In this document: in pieces, positions 15,382 through 23,638 of the stretch | Numbering within the stretch: the stretch's first letter is position 1 | How the letters are laid out: every line of letters begins with the position of its first letter | Source: DASVRA01 sp036388855 | Lineage (GTDB): Bacteria > Pseudomonadota > Alphaproteobacteria > Caulobacterales > Caulobacteraceae | Direction of reading: 5' to 3' | DNA: 44,224 nt | Assembly (NCBI GenBank): GCA_036388855.1 | Contig: DASVRA010000029.1 | Coordinates: 1-44,224, forward strand | The notes under the pieces: model-generated | Told to the model about the DNA's origin: nothing | Databases searched by the model: none | The model's input: the letters and a program-made list of their open reading frames with translations, nothing else | Made by a program: the position numbers and the translations under genes

Positions 15382-16313
15382 CAGGAGGCTTGCCCGGCGG
15401 TCTTGCCGTAGAAGGGAGCGTAGAAGCGCCTGGACCAGAAGACCTTCCCCAAGCCGCGCGCCACGTGCTCGAGCAGGAATACGTAGCGCGGCGAACGCGC
15501 GGCCCAGAACAGCGCCGCCAGGGCGGCCGCGCCGCCGGCCTGGACCACGCCCTTGGCCATCGAGACGGCGACCCTCACCCAGTGCCGCGGGCGGCGCCCC
15601 GCCACGGTGGACGAGCCGCCCTGGCCGAAGGCGAAGGCGCGGCGCAGGACGTAGGCAAGGTTCATCCGCTCGGGCGCGGGATGCTCCCATACCTCCGCGT
15701 CGGCGGCCCAGGCGAAGCGGGCGCCCGCCGCGCGCATCCGCCGGAACACGACGTCGTCCTCTCCGCCCGACTGGTTGCGCTCCAGCGGGAACGGGGCTTC
15801 GGGCTCGGGCAGGGCGGCCAGACGGATCAAGCTGTTGCCGCAGCCGTAGAAGTGGCCGATCGACCCGCTCTGCGCCGGGCCCTGGCGGGAAAAGAAGCGC
15901 TGCAGATAGTCGCGGTGGGACAGGCGCTCGGGAACCTGGGCCGTCACCGGGCCGAACACCACGTCGGCGTCATATGCGCGCTGCGCGTAGAGGAGGGCGG
16001 CGAGCCAATGCGGGCGCGCCTCCTCGTCGTCATCGAGGAAGGCAATGAAGGCGCCGCGGACGGCGGCCACGCCGACGTTGCGGGCGGAGGAGACGCCGGG
16101 CTCCGGCTCGTGTCGGTAGACCACCGGCCAAGGCGCGCCGGCGGCGAAGGCTTCGACCGCCGCCTTGGCCGAAGGAACCTGGTCATTATCGACAACCACC
16201 AGTTCCAAAGTGGCCGGCTCCACCCCCTGCTGGGCCATGATTGAACGCACCGCGCGCGCCAGGCCCTCGGGCCGGCGCTGGGTGGGGATGACGACGGAAA
16301 CCTGAACTGCCAT
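15381..16313 (-). CDS. Family 2 glycosyltransferase
   Basis: A 310-residue GT-A fold glycosyltransferase. It opens with QVSVVIPTQRRPEGL, has VVVDNDQ, SSARNVGV and the DDD metal-binding triad in AFLDDDEEARPHW near residue 100, and an acidic catalytic region at GGEDDVVFRRM. C-terminal residues 230-300 are basic and amphipathic and may associate with the membrane. ATG 16313 is preferred because it gives the usual short lead before the first strand; a GTG at 16346 in the same frame is possible. It lies 39 nt after the kinase-dehydrogenase fusion gene and overlaps the acyl-CoA synthetase gene by one base, so the three are likely co-transcribed. The sugar and acceptor are unknown. Confidence 0.85.
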   Translation of the reverse strand: MAVQVSVVIPTQRRPEGLARAVRSIMAQQGVEPATLELVVVDNDQVPSAKAAVEAFAAGAPWPVVYRHEPEPGVSSARNVGVAAVRGAFIAFLDDDEEARPHWLAALLYAQRAYDADVVFGPVTAQVPERLSHRDYLQRFFSRQGPAQSGSIGHFYGCGNSLIRLAALPEPEAPFPLERNQSGGEDDVVFRRMRAAGARFAWAADAEVWEHPAPERMNLAYVLRRAFAFGQGGSSTVAGRRPRHWVRVAVSMAKGVVQAGGAAALAALFWAARSPRYVFLLEHVARGLGKVFWSRRFYAPFYGKTAGQAS

Positions 16314-16352
16314 GACTGTTACCCGCAGGCGCGGCGCCTCATCCACGGCGGC

Positions 16353-18206
16353 TCACGCGGCCCGCCCCGCCCGCTCGGCGGCAATGTCGAGCAGGTCCGA
16401 CAGCACGCTCTCGGAGGTTGGCCAGCGGCCGGCGCCGCGGCCCCGCGCGGTCCAGACGGCCCCATCGGCCATGGTCAGGCGCAACAGGTTGCGGTCCACG
16501 TCCACGCCGGAAAAGACCGGGTCGGCGGAGAAGTTCACCGAGGCGGTGAGGCGGCCGCCTTCGTAAGCCGCGCGGGAGACCTGCTTGAGCCGGCCGAGGG
16601 CGGCGACGCGGGCGACGTGCTCGTCCAGCGCCTCGCGCCGCACCTCGGCTTCACCCACGGCTTCACCGAAGGCCTCCAGCGCCAGGATGCGCAGCTTGGC
16701 GGCGGCGTCACGGCCGTCGAGGTCGGCGGAGGGATCGGCTTCGGCCAGGCCGTTCGCTTGGGCCGAAGCGAGGGCGGCGGGGAAGCTGTCGCCGGCGGCC
16801 AGCCGGTCCAGCATGAAGTTCACCGTGCCGTTGAGCACGCCCTCGACGACGGCGATGCCGCCGTGGGAACGGGCGCGGCGGACCAACTCGATCAGGGGCG
16901 CGCCGCCGCCCACCGCTGCGGAATACAGCCAGCGGGCGCCGCTGGCCTCAGCCAGGGCCCGCAGGTCCGCGTGGCCGGCGACCACCGCCTGCTTGTTGGC
17001 GCTGACCACGTCCAGGCCCTGGCCCAGCGCCGTGCGCATCAGTTCGTCGCTGGTGCGGGCGCAGGAGAGGGCTTCCACCAGGATGTCGGGCTCGGCGGAC
17101 AGCAGGTCGCCGGCTTCGGTCGTCAGCAGGTGTTCGATCCCCGCCGGGCGGGGCTTGGCGGGGTCGCGGACCAGCACGCCCACGACCTCGAAAGCGTCGG
17201 AGCGCGCCTGGAGCCGCTCGATCACGCCGCCGCCGACCACGCCGCAGCCGGCGACCGCAACGCGCAAGGGGCGGCTCGCGGCGCGGCGCACCGGCGGGCC
17301 GGCGACGGACCCGATCACCGTCACCTCGCCCCGGCCGCTGGCGCCGACCTCGATCTCCAGGCTCCGGCGTTCGGCGAAGTCCAGGGCTCGGCCCTGGATC
17401 AGCCGGCCGGCGATGTGTCGGGTGGCGTCCCAGCTGATGTGGCCGAACCGCAGGGCCTCGGCCTCGCCTTTAGGGTCGTGCTCGTAAACGCCGTCAACGT
17501 CCTTCACCAGCCGCACGCGTTCGGCGCCAAGTTCGGCGGCCAGGTAGGCTGCCGACAGGTCCGAACCGCCCCGGCCGAGCAGCACCGTGCGGCCTTCACC
17601 ATTACGCGCGGTGAAGCCCGGCACGATCACCACGTCGTGGGCGGCGAAGGCGGCCTCGATGTTGGCTGGGTCCAGGCCGGTCGGCTCCGCCTCCTCGAGC
17701 GGCCCCTCCGCTCGCAGCCCAAGCTCCATGCAAGACAACGAGGTGGCGCTGAGGCCCGCGCGGTCGCAGGCGATGGCCAGCAGGGCGGCGGAAGATTCCT
17801 CGCCCAGCGCGACATAGCGGGGCAGGTGCGGGTTATCGTGGGTGCAGCCGATCGCGCGGGCGTCCGCGAGCAGGCGGTCGGTGACGCCCTGGAAGGCGGA
17901 GACCACGGCCAGCACGCGGCGGCCCTCGCGTACCCAGCGGTAGATTTCGGTGACCGCCTCGGGCGCGTCGGCGGGGCCACGCAGCACCGAGCTGCCGAAC
18001 TTCAGCACCACCAGCGGGCGGGCGGGCTCGGCGGCGGGCGCCGGCTGCGCCAGGCCTTGGCGCGCCGCCAGCGCCTCGACATGGAGCGTCCGGGCGCCGG
18101 GCTCATGCCACCGGGCGCTTGGAGCGGGGGGGCGCGCGCGAAGCTCCGCCGGGTGTTGTTTCGGGACGGCTGCCGTGGTCATGGCCAAGCCCGCATCAAG
18201 GGGCAT
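16353..18206 (-). CDS. Aspartate kinase-homoserine dehydrogenase fusion lacking ACT domains
   Basis: A 617-residue fusion. Residues about 65-300 form an aspartate kinase core: VVLKFGSSV with Lys69, GEESSAALLA, GRGGSDLSAAYLA and KDVDGVYEHDP. Residues 313-617 are homoserine dehydrogenase: the NAD(P) loop AVAGCGVVGGG, SANKQ, EGVLNGTVNFM, and ADPSADLDGRDAAAKL with the catalytic lysine. E. coli ThrA, about 820 residues, carries two ACT domains between the enzymes for threonine inhibition; here the two catalytic parts are joined by about 12 residues. The first 60 residues are low-complexity. The start is uncertain (ATG 18206 or 18182). Both active sites look intact. Caulobacterales normally have separate lysC and hom, so this is probably a second, unregulated supply of homoserine. 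Confidence 0.85.
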   Translation of the reverse strand: MPLDAGLAMTTAAVPKQHPAELRARPPAPSARWHEPGARTLHVEALAARQGLAQPAPAAEPARPLVVLKFGSSVLRGPADAPEAVTEIYRWVREGRRVLAVVSAFQGVTDRLLADARAIGCTHDNPHLPRYVALGEESSAALLAIACDRAGLSATSLSCMELGLRAEGPLEEAEPTGLDPANIEAAFAAHDVVIVPGFTARNGEGRTVLLGRGGSDLSAAYLAAELGAERVRLVKDVDGVYEHDPKGEAEALRFGHISWDATRHIAGRLIQGRALDFAERRSLEIEVGASGRGEVTVIGSVAGPPVRRAASRPLRVAVAGCGVVGGGVIERLQARSDAFEVVGVLVRDPAKPRPAGIEHLLTTEAGDLLSAEPDILVEALSCARTSDELMRTALGQGLDVVSANKQAVVAGHADLRALAEASGARWLYSAAVGGGAPLIELVRRARSHGGIAVVEGVLNGTVNFMLDRLAAGDSFPAALASAQANGLAEADPSADLDGRDAAAKLRILALEAFGEAVGEAEVRREALDEHVARVAALGRLKQVSRAAYEGGRLTASVNFSADPVFSGVDVDRNLLRLTMADGAVWTARGRGAGRWPTSESVLSDLLDIAAERAGRAA

Positions 18207-18424
18207 GCCAGCGGCTTTGGCCTGTGGGCGCGCACTTCGTGCATTTTCCTGGGACCGGATAAGGAGTCCGGTGAGTCCGGTTAGGGCAATGAGCGGGGGC
18301 CTGTGGCGGCCGGGCTCAGGACGACGATGTCAAAGACCGTGAAGGGCAGGATACAGCCCCTGGATCAGGGTTGGACAAGCGCGGGCGAGTTTGGGCGGAC
18401 CCGCGGCGACAGGGACACGGCCGA
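18207..18424. other. Intergenic region between the M48 protease gene end and the fusion gene start
   Basis: There are 218 nt with no gene that I can support. On the minus strand this is the leader of the kinase-dehydrogenase fusion. It contains a short direct repeat of ACCGGACTC (around 18260-18285, read on the minus strand) and a small GCAC-GAA-GTGC hairpin around 18234-18244. A Thr/Ile-codon attenuator peptide like that of E. coli thr operon is not visible. A promoter is expected here but no clear -35/-10 pair was found. Confidence 0.35.
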
Positions 18425-19462
18425 TCAGGCGGAGCTCACGGGGACGTAGGGCGAGCGGTCCTCGTAGTCCTCGTCGGCGGATGGCTCCGGAGGCTCGGGC
18501 AGGCGGCCGCCGGCGAACTTCACCAGAGCCTCGATGCGCTTCTCGATCGGGGGATGGGTGGCGAACAGGCCGATGGCGCCTTCGCCGTGGTCGTCGAGGA
18601 ACATGGCGCGCACCTGCGCGGGCGCGTCGATGTGGCTATGGCCGGAGATCTTCAGAAGCGAGGAGATCATCGCGTCCGGGTTCTTGGTCAGCTCGACGGC
18701 GCCCATGTCGGCGATGAACTCGCGCTTGCGCGAGATCGCCATCTTGATCACCAGCGCCAGCAGGTAGCCCGCCGCGGCGATGGCGAGCGCGATCAGGATG
18801 ATCACGCCCCCTCCCCCGCCCTTGCCGCTGCCGCGCGAGCGGCGGCCGGCGCCGCCGAACTGCATGGCGCGGAAGATCACCTGGGCCAGCAGGGTGATGA
18901 CGCCGGCGAAGATCGAGGCGATCACCATCAGCCGCACGTCGCGGTTGATCACGTGGGTCATCTCGTGCGCCAGCACCGCCTCCATCTCCTCGCGGCTCAG
19001 CGCCGCCTTCAGCCCGGTGGTGACGGTCACGCTGTAGCGGCCTTCGTGCAGGCCCGTGGCGAAGGCGTTCAGCGCCTCGTCTTCGATGATGCGCAGCGCC
19101 GGCGTGCGCATGCCGCGCGAGATCGCCAGGTTTTCCAGCAGGTTGTAGAGCTCCGGCTCGTCAGCGCGCTCGACCTTCCGGGCGCCGGTGGAGAGGTCGA
19201 TGATCGCCTGGTAGGCGACATAGGCGATCGCGAACCAGACCAGCGAGACAGTCACGGCAAGCGGGACGCCGGCGGCCAGGCCGGCGAAGGCTTGGGCCAG
19301 GTCGCCGCCGAGCCGGCCGGTGGACGGCAGCAGTCCCCAAGCCATCAGCATCAGCTCGGCGGCGTAGACCATGCCGGTCAGCAGTACGGGGAAGCCGGCC
19401 AGCAGCAGCAGCGACTTGAAGTTGTTGTTCCAGATGTAGGTCTTGAGGCCGACGGCCCCCAT
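18425..19462 (-). CDS. M48 family zinc metalloprotease, HtpX-like
   Basis: A 345-residue integral membrane protease. The zinc motif HEMTHVINRD lies near residue 163 with the third ligand in the following KREFIADMGAVEL. Two hydrophobic segments lie in the first 90 residues and two more around 180-240, the latter separated by a Gly/Ser/Arg-rich loop (GGAGRRSRGSGKGGGGG). The proline-rich acidic C-terminus is variable. The active site faces the cytoplasm in HtpX, where it removes damaged membrane proteins. It follows the LemA gene by 9 nt, a pairing that is very common in bacteria and suggests joint function. Confidence 0.9.
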   Translation of the reverse strand: MGAVGLKTYIWNNNFKSLLLLAGFPVLLTGMVYAAELMLMAWGLLPSTGRLGGDLAQAFAGLAAGVPLAVTVSLVWFAIAYVAYQAIIDLSTGARKVERADEPELYNLLENLAISRGMRTPALRIIEDEALNAFATGLHEGRYSVTVTTGLKAALSREEMEAVLAHEMTHVINRDVRLMVIASIFAGVITLLAQVIFRAMQFGGAGRRSRGSGKGGGGGVIILIALAIAAAGYLLALVIKMAISRKREFIADMGAVELTKNPDAMISSLLKISGHSHIDAPAQVRAMFLDDHGEGAIGLFATHPPIEKRIEALVKFAGGRLPEPPEPSADEDYEDRSPYVPVSSA

Positions 19463-19471
19463 CGGCGCGGC

Positions 19472-20032
19472 CTAGAACTTCACCTGCGGCGGGGCGGAAT
19501 AGGCGGCCCGGTTCTCGCCGAGGTCGAAGAAGGTGCGCTCGCGGAAGCCCAGCGGGCCGGCCAGCAGCACCGCTGGGAATTGCTGGATGCCGGCGTTGTA
19601 CTCCGCCACCGCGTTGTTGAAGAACCGCCGCGCGGCGGCGAGCTTGTTCTCGATGTCGGACAGCTCGCTCTGCAGCTGGAGGAAGTTGGTGTTGGCCTTC
19701 AGGTCCGGATAGGCCTCGGCCACGGCGAACAGCTGGCGCAGCGCGCCGGTCAGCATGTTCTCCGCCTGCACCCGCTCGTCCACCGAACGCGCATTGGAGA
19801 CCGCGGCGCGGGCGTTGGTGACCGCCTCGAGCGTCCCGCGCTCGTGGCCGGCGTAGCCCTTCACGGTCTCGACCAGGTTGGGGACCAGGTCGCCGCGCTG
19901 CTGCAGCTGCACGTCGATGTCGGCGAAGGCCTGGTTGACGTGCTGGCGCAGCCCGACGAGGCGGTTGTAGATCCCCATCAGCACCAGGCCGACCACGGCC
20001 AGGATGACGAGGACGACGATCAGCGTGATCAT
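19472..20032 (-). CDS. LemA family protein
   Basis: A 186-residue protein with one N-terminal membrane helix (LIVVLVILAVVGLVLMGIYN) followed by the LemA coiled-coil core: RQHVNQAFADIDVQLQQRGD, LVPNLVETVKGY, and EAYPDLKANTNFLQLQ. The C-terminus FRERTFFDLGENRAAYSA is the family end. The helical bundle lies outside the membrane. LemA and M48 proteases are found together widely; the job of LemA is not settled. First gene of a two-gene minus-strand operon. Confidence 0.93.
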   Translation of the reverse strand: MITLIVVLVILAVVGLVLMGIYNRLVGLRQHVNQAFADIDVQLQQRGDLVPNLVETVKGYAGHERGTLEAVTNARAAVSNARSVDERVQAENMLTGALRQLFAVAEAYPDLKANTNFLQLQSELSDIENKLAAARRFFNNAVAEYNAGIQQFPAVLLAGPLGFRERTFFDLGENRAAYSAPPQVKF

Positions 20033-20195
20033 GGCTTGTCCCGACTAGGGCGCCCGACGCGCCCGCCCGAACGCAGATATGGCGCCTCGTGACCTCGTTG
20101 GGGAGAGGCGCCGAGGATCGGCCGAAAATAGAACGACCTGCGGCGCCGGGCGTTGGCAAGGCGGCGGCGGTTCAAGAGCCGCGGGAGACGGCGCG

Positions 20196-20681
20196 ATGGA
20201 CCTGCTGAACGAGCTTTTTGGCGAGTCGAAGAACGACCTCACCGCTTGGCAGATGAGCGCCAGGGCGCTGGTGGTGTTCGCCTATGGCCTGATCCTGGTG
20301 CGGCTGGCGGGGCGGCGGATCTTCGGGCGCTGGAGCGCGCTCGACATCGTTGTGTCGGTGATCATCGGCTCCAACCTCAGCCGCGCGCTGACCGGCAACG
20401 CGCCGCTGCTGGCGGTGCTGGTGTCCAGCAGCGTGCTGGTGGCGGTGCACTGGCTGCTGGCCGCCGCGCTGGCCCATTGGCGTCCGCTCTCGCGCCTGAT
20501 CGAGGGCAGGCCGATCTACCTGGGGAAAGACGGCGCCATCGATTGGAAGCTGCTCAAGCGGCGCACCATCAGCGAGGCCGACATGCACGAGGCCCTGCGT
20601 CAGGCGGGCGTGCCCGACGAGAACGCGACCAAGCTGATCACCCTGGAGCCCAGCGGGAAGATTTCGGTGATCAAGGCGTGA
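20196..20681 (+). CDS. DUF421/YetF-like membrane protein
   Basis: A 161-residue membrane protein with three helices: about residues 24-40, 46-62 (LDIVVSVIIGSNLSRAL, the family signature) and 68-86. These are followed by the small cytoplasmic domain with GRPIYLGKDGAIDWKLLKR and SEADMHEALRQAG. This is the DUF421 (YetF/YrbG-like) arrangement. Function is unproven. ATG 20196 has GGGAG eight bases upstream. The downstream pseudouridine synthase begins within its stop codon (GTGA), so they are translationally coupled. Confidence 0.85.
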   Translation: MDLLNELFGESKNDLTAWQMSARALVVFAYGLILVRLAGRRIFGRWSALDIVVSVIIGSNLSRALTGNAPLLAVLVSSSVLVAVHWLLAAALAHWRPLSRLIEGRPIYLGKDGAIDWKLLKRRTISEADMHEALRQAGVPDENATKLITLEPSGKISVIKA

Positions 20682-21424
20682 AGCCGCCGGTCCGGCCCGC
20701 TGTCACGCTCACACCCCCCGAGATCAACTTCGTCCGCTCGCTGGTGATCTGGGAGGACAGCGAGTTGCTGGCCCTGAACAAGCCGGCGGGCCTGTCCAGC
20801 CAGGGCGGTCGGGGGCAGATACACACCCTGGACGAGCTGCTCTGGGCCTTCGCCAAGCGCGGCAAGCCGCGCCCGCGCCTGGTCCACCGCCTGGACCGCG
20901 ACACCTCCGGCGTGATCCTGACCGCCAAGACCAAGCCGGCCGCGGCCTTCATGGGTCGGGCGCTGATGGGGCGGCGGGTGGAGAAGACCTACCTCGCCGT
21001 GGTCACGCCCGGCGCGCCAGAGCCGGCCGAAGGGACAATGGACCTGCCGCTGCGGCGCGAGGAACTGGGGCGGGAGGCATGGATGCGCCCCTGCACGCCC
21101 GATCATCCGCAGGCGGAGGCGGCCTCCACCCGCTACCGCACCCTTTCGCAAGGCGCAGGGGCGGCGCTGGTCGAGCTCAGCCCGCGCACTGGGCGGATGC
21201 ACCAGCTGCGCGTCCACCTGGCGGCGGTCGGGCGGCCGATCGCGGGCGACGCGCGCTACGGCGGCGCCCTCGCTGTCGGCGGACACACTGCCCCACGGCT
21301 GATGCTGCACGCGCTGGCGCTGGAATTCCCACACCCCGCCGGCGGCTCATGCCGGATTCATGCCCCGCCGCCGGAGGATCTCCGCGGCCTTTGTGAGAGG
21401 CTGGGCCTGCGCCTGCCTACCTGA
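20678..21424 (+). CDS. RluA-family pseudouridine synthase
   Basis: A 248-residue RNA pseudouridine synthase without an S4 domain. The catalytic aspartate is in the signature HRLDRDTSGV near residue 70, VEKTYLAVV follows, and the late TGRMHQLRVHLA block is the RluA motif II. It isomerises uridine in rRNA or tRNA; which site cannot be told from sequence. Starts with GTG overlapping the TGA of the DUF421 gene. The last 8 bases overlap the small convergent HTH-like gene. Confidence 0.9.
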   Translation: MKPPVRPAVTLTPPEINFVRSLVIWEDSELLALNKPAGLSSQGGRGQIHTLDELLWAFAKRGKPRPRLVHRLDRDTSGVILTAKTKPAAAFMGRALMGRRVEKTYLAVVTPGAPEPAEGTMDLPLRREELGREAWMRPCTPDHPQAEAASTRYRTLSQGAGAALVELSPRTGRMHQLRVHLAAVGRPIAGDARYGGALAVGGHTAPRLMLHALALEFPHPAGGSCRIHAPPPEDLRGLCERLGLRLPT

Positions 21425-21620
21425 CCTCAGCGGTGTTGGGCCGGTGGTCGTCGGGGCCGTCGAGTCCGCCGGTGTCGGCGCCGGCCTCCGACAGCACCTC
21501 CCGCAGGAGGTCGGCCGAAATGCCGAGGCGGTGGCCGATCTCGGCCAGGGTCAGCCCCTGGGCCTGCCAGTCGAGCACCGTCTGAACGTCGATGCGCGGG
21601 TCTTCGCCGGGGCCGGTCAT
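21417..21620 (-). CDS. Small helix-turn-helix-like protein
   Basis: A 67-residue reading frame with a plausible HTH core (TVLDWQAQGLTLAEIGHRLG, then ISADLLREVLSEA). The pattern of a turn with Gly and a following recognition helix fits transcriptional regulators or phage-type DNA binders. The C-terminus is Asp/Gly-rich. It overlaps the 3' end of the pseudouridine synthase gene by 8 nt. A weak GAGGCGGA is upstream of the ATG. I do not recognise a family name; another frame of similar length on the same strand is a less natural protein. Confidence 0.55.
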   Translation of the reverse strand: MTGPGEDPRIDVQTVLDWQAQGLTLAEIGHRLGISADLLREVLSEAGADTGGLDGPDDHRPNTAEVR

Positions 21621-21689
21621 GGCGCAGCAATCCGCCTCGGCCGCCAGAGGTTCCGAGAACGACTCGCCCGGCCGCGCATTAGGGCAGCG

Positions 21690-21890
21690 ATGCAGAAGCT
21701 CCTGATCATGATCGGCATTGCGGTCCTGGCCGCCGGGCTGCTCTGGCCGCTGCTCGCCAAGCTCGGGCTCGGGCGGCTGCCCGGAGACATTGTGGTGCGG
21801 CGCGAGGGCTTCACCTTCTACGCGCCGATCGTCACCAGCCTGGCCTTAAGCCTGCTGCTGACCCTGATCCTGTGGCTCATCCGCCGCTGA
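21690..21890 (+). CDS. DUF2905 membrane protein
   Basis: A 66-residue protein with two membrane helices (about residues 3-22 and 45-63) joined by the family loop GLGRLPGDIVVRREGFTFYA. This pattern is the DUF2905 family, found in many bacteria, with no known function. ATG 21690 is preceded by AGGG. The last 45 bases overlap the 3' end of the opposite-strand membrane protein gene. Confidence 0.85.
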   Translation: MQKLLIMIGIAVLAAGLLWPLLAKLGLGRLPGDIVVRREGFTFYAPIVTSLALSLLLTLILWLIRR

Positions 21891-22136
21891 GGCTCCGGCC
21901 CCCCGGTATTTCCACGCCACCCACAGCGGCCCCGAGCAGGCGAAGGCGGCGGTGAAGCCGGTCCCGAACAGGAGCGCCCGGTCCAGCGGGAAGGCCAGGA
22001 CCAGCAGCAGCAGCCCCGCGAGCGCCAGCCCGGCGCGCAAGGCCGTCAGCCGCGGGCGGAGCTGCGCCGGCGCGAGGTAGGCCAGCACCGCGCCGGCCAG
22101 CACGGCCCAGCCGGCGATCTCGAGCAGTGACGTCAT
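21846..22136 (-). CDS. Small membrane protein of unknown function
   Basis: Ninety-six residues with three hydrophobic segments (about 8-22, 34-50 and 56-73) and a Gln/Asp-rich cytoplasmic tail. Its ATG overlaps the stop of the TrmFO gene (ATGA), so the two are coupled. No family is recognised. The C-terminal third is antisense to the DUF2905 gene, and the stretch before that gives a more convincing reading than the other strand. It could be a helper of the membrane rather than of TrmFO. Confidence 0.6.
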   Translation of the reverse strand: MTSLLEIAGWAVLAGAVLAYLAPAQLRPRLTALRAGLALAGLLLLVLAFPLDRALLFGTGFTAAFACSGPLWVAWKYRGAGASAADEPQDQGQQQA

Positions 22137-23521
22137 TCCGCCGCCAGCGCGTGGGGCGCCCCGAGCCAGCGGTCAAGGTCGTTCAATGCGCGCAGGCTCA
22201 TCAGCCGCTTCTTCGCCCGCCCCCGCTCCTTGTGCGGGATCTTCAGCCCCCCCTCGTCGCGCCGCGGCGTCTCCATCGGCGGCAACAGGCCGTAATTGAT
22301 GTTCATCGGTTGGAACGTGCCCCCGCCCTCGATGTGCCCGCCGGTGATGTGGCCCACCAGCGCGCCCAGCGCCGTGGTCGGCGGCGGCGCCTCCAGCGCC
22401 TTCCCCAGCCGCTCGGCGGCGGCGAAGCGGCCGGCCAGCAGGCCTACCGCCGCGCTCTCCACGTAGCCCTCCACCCCCGTGACCTGGCCCGCGAAACGGA
22501 GCCGGGGCATGACCTTCAGCCGCAGCTGGCGGTCCAGCAGGCGCGGCGAGTTGATGAAGGTGTTGCGGTGCAGGCCGCCGAGCCGAGCGAACTGCGCGTT
22601 ATGGAGCCCGGGAATCATGCGGAACACCTCCGCCTGCGCGCCGTGCCTCAGCTTGGTCTGGAAGCCGACCATGTTGAACAGGGTGCCGAGCGCATTGTCC
22701 TGCCGCAGCTGAACCACCGCGTGGGGCTGGCGGCCGGTGCGGGGGTCGGTCAGCCCCACCGGCTTCATCGGCCCGAAGCGCGGCGTCTCGCGCCCCCGCT
22801 CGGCCATCACCTCGACCGGCAGGCAGCCCTCGAAATAGGGCACATGCTCCCAGTCCTTGAACTCCGCCTTGGGCGCGGCCAGCAGCGCGTCGACCAAGGC
22901 CTCGTATTGCTCCCGGTCGAGCGGGCAGTTCACGTAGGCGGCCGCGTCTCCTCCCGGACCAGGCTTGTCGTAGCGCGACTGGCGCCAGGCGACGGAGAAG
23001 TCGATCGACTCCGCGTGCACGATCGGCGCGATGGCGTCGAAGAAGGAGAGGTGTTCCTCGCCCGTCAGCGCCCGCACCGCCTCGGCCAACGCGGGAGAGG
23101 TCAAAGGGCCGGTGGCGACGATCACGCTGTCCCATTCCGACGACGGCAGGCCCGCCACCTCCTCGCGAACAATGGTGATCAGCGGATGGTTCTCGACCGC
23201 CGCAGTGACCGCCGACGAGAACGCCTCCCGGTCCACCGCCAGCGCCCCGCCGGCGGGCGCCTGGTGGGCGTCGGCGCAGGCCATGATAAGTGAGCCGCAG
23301 CGGCGCATCTCCGCGTGCAGCAGCCCGACGGCGTTGTGCTCCCAGTCGTCCGAGCGGAAAGAGTTGGAGCAGACAAGTTCGGCCAGTCCGCCGGTCTTGT
23401 GGGCGTCGGTGCCCCGAAACGGACGCATCTCGTGCAGCAGCACCGGCGCGCCCGGCCGCGCCGCCTGCCACGCCGCTTCCGAGCCGGCCAAGCCGCCGCC
23501 GATCACGTGGATGGGGTTCAT
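22133..23521 (-). CDS. trmFO: TrmFO, folate/FAD-dependent tRNA m5U54 methyltransferase
   Basis: A 462-residue flavoprotein that makes 5-methyluridine at position 54 of tRNA using methylenetetrahydrofolate as carbon donor and FADH2 as reductant. Seen: the FAD-binding start HVIGGGLAGSEAAWQ, the family block AELVCSNSFRSDD with its conserved Cys, AYVNCPLD, and GHITGGHIEGGGTFQPMNIN near the C-terminus. Length matches the family. Reading is open 21 codons further, but ATG 23521 directly precedes the flavin strand. TrmFO replaces the SAM-dependent TrmA in alphaproteobacteria and Gram-positives, which supports the organism call. Confidence 0.95.
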   Translation of the reverse strand: MNPIHVIGGGLAGSEAAWQAARPGAPVLLHEMRPFRGTDAHKTGGLAELVCSNSFRSDDWEHNAVGLLHAEMRRCGSLIMACADAHQAPAGGALAVDREAFSSAVTAAVENHPLITIVREEVAGLPSSEWDSVIVATGPLTSPALAEAVRALTGEEHLSFFDAIAPIVHAESIDFSVAWRQSRYDKPGPGGDAAAYVNCPLDREQYEALVDALLAAPKAEFKDWEHVPYFEGCLPVEVMAERGRETPRFGPMKPVGLTDPRTGRQPHAVVQLRQDNALGTLFNMVGFQTKLRHGAQAEVFRMIPGLHNAQFARLGGLHRNTFINSPRLLDRQLRLKVMPRLRFAGQVTGVEGYVESAAVGLLAGRFAAAERLGKALEAPPPTTALGALVGHITGGHIEGGGTFQPMNINYGLLPPMETPRRDEGGLKIPHKERGRAKKRLMSLRALNDLDRWLGAPHALAAE

Positions 23522-23638
23522 CGGCGGGCACATAGCCCGGCCGCCGCAACCGGCAAAGCCGTGGCCCGTCCGCGGCCGCGCCACTTGTGCGACAGCGACC
23601 GCTCAGCTTAGCTGCGAACAGCGGCTTGGGGGCTGGTG

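Noticed and set aside
18371..20092. Plus-strand open frame of 573 codons across the M48 and LemA genes
   Set aside because: The opposite strand encodes two recognisable proteins; this frame is repetitive His/Gln/Gly-rich and is an antisense artefact.
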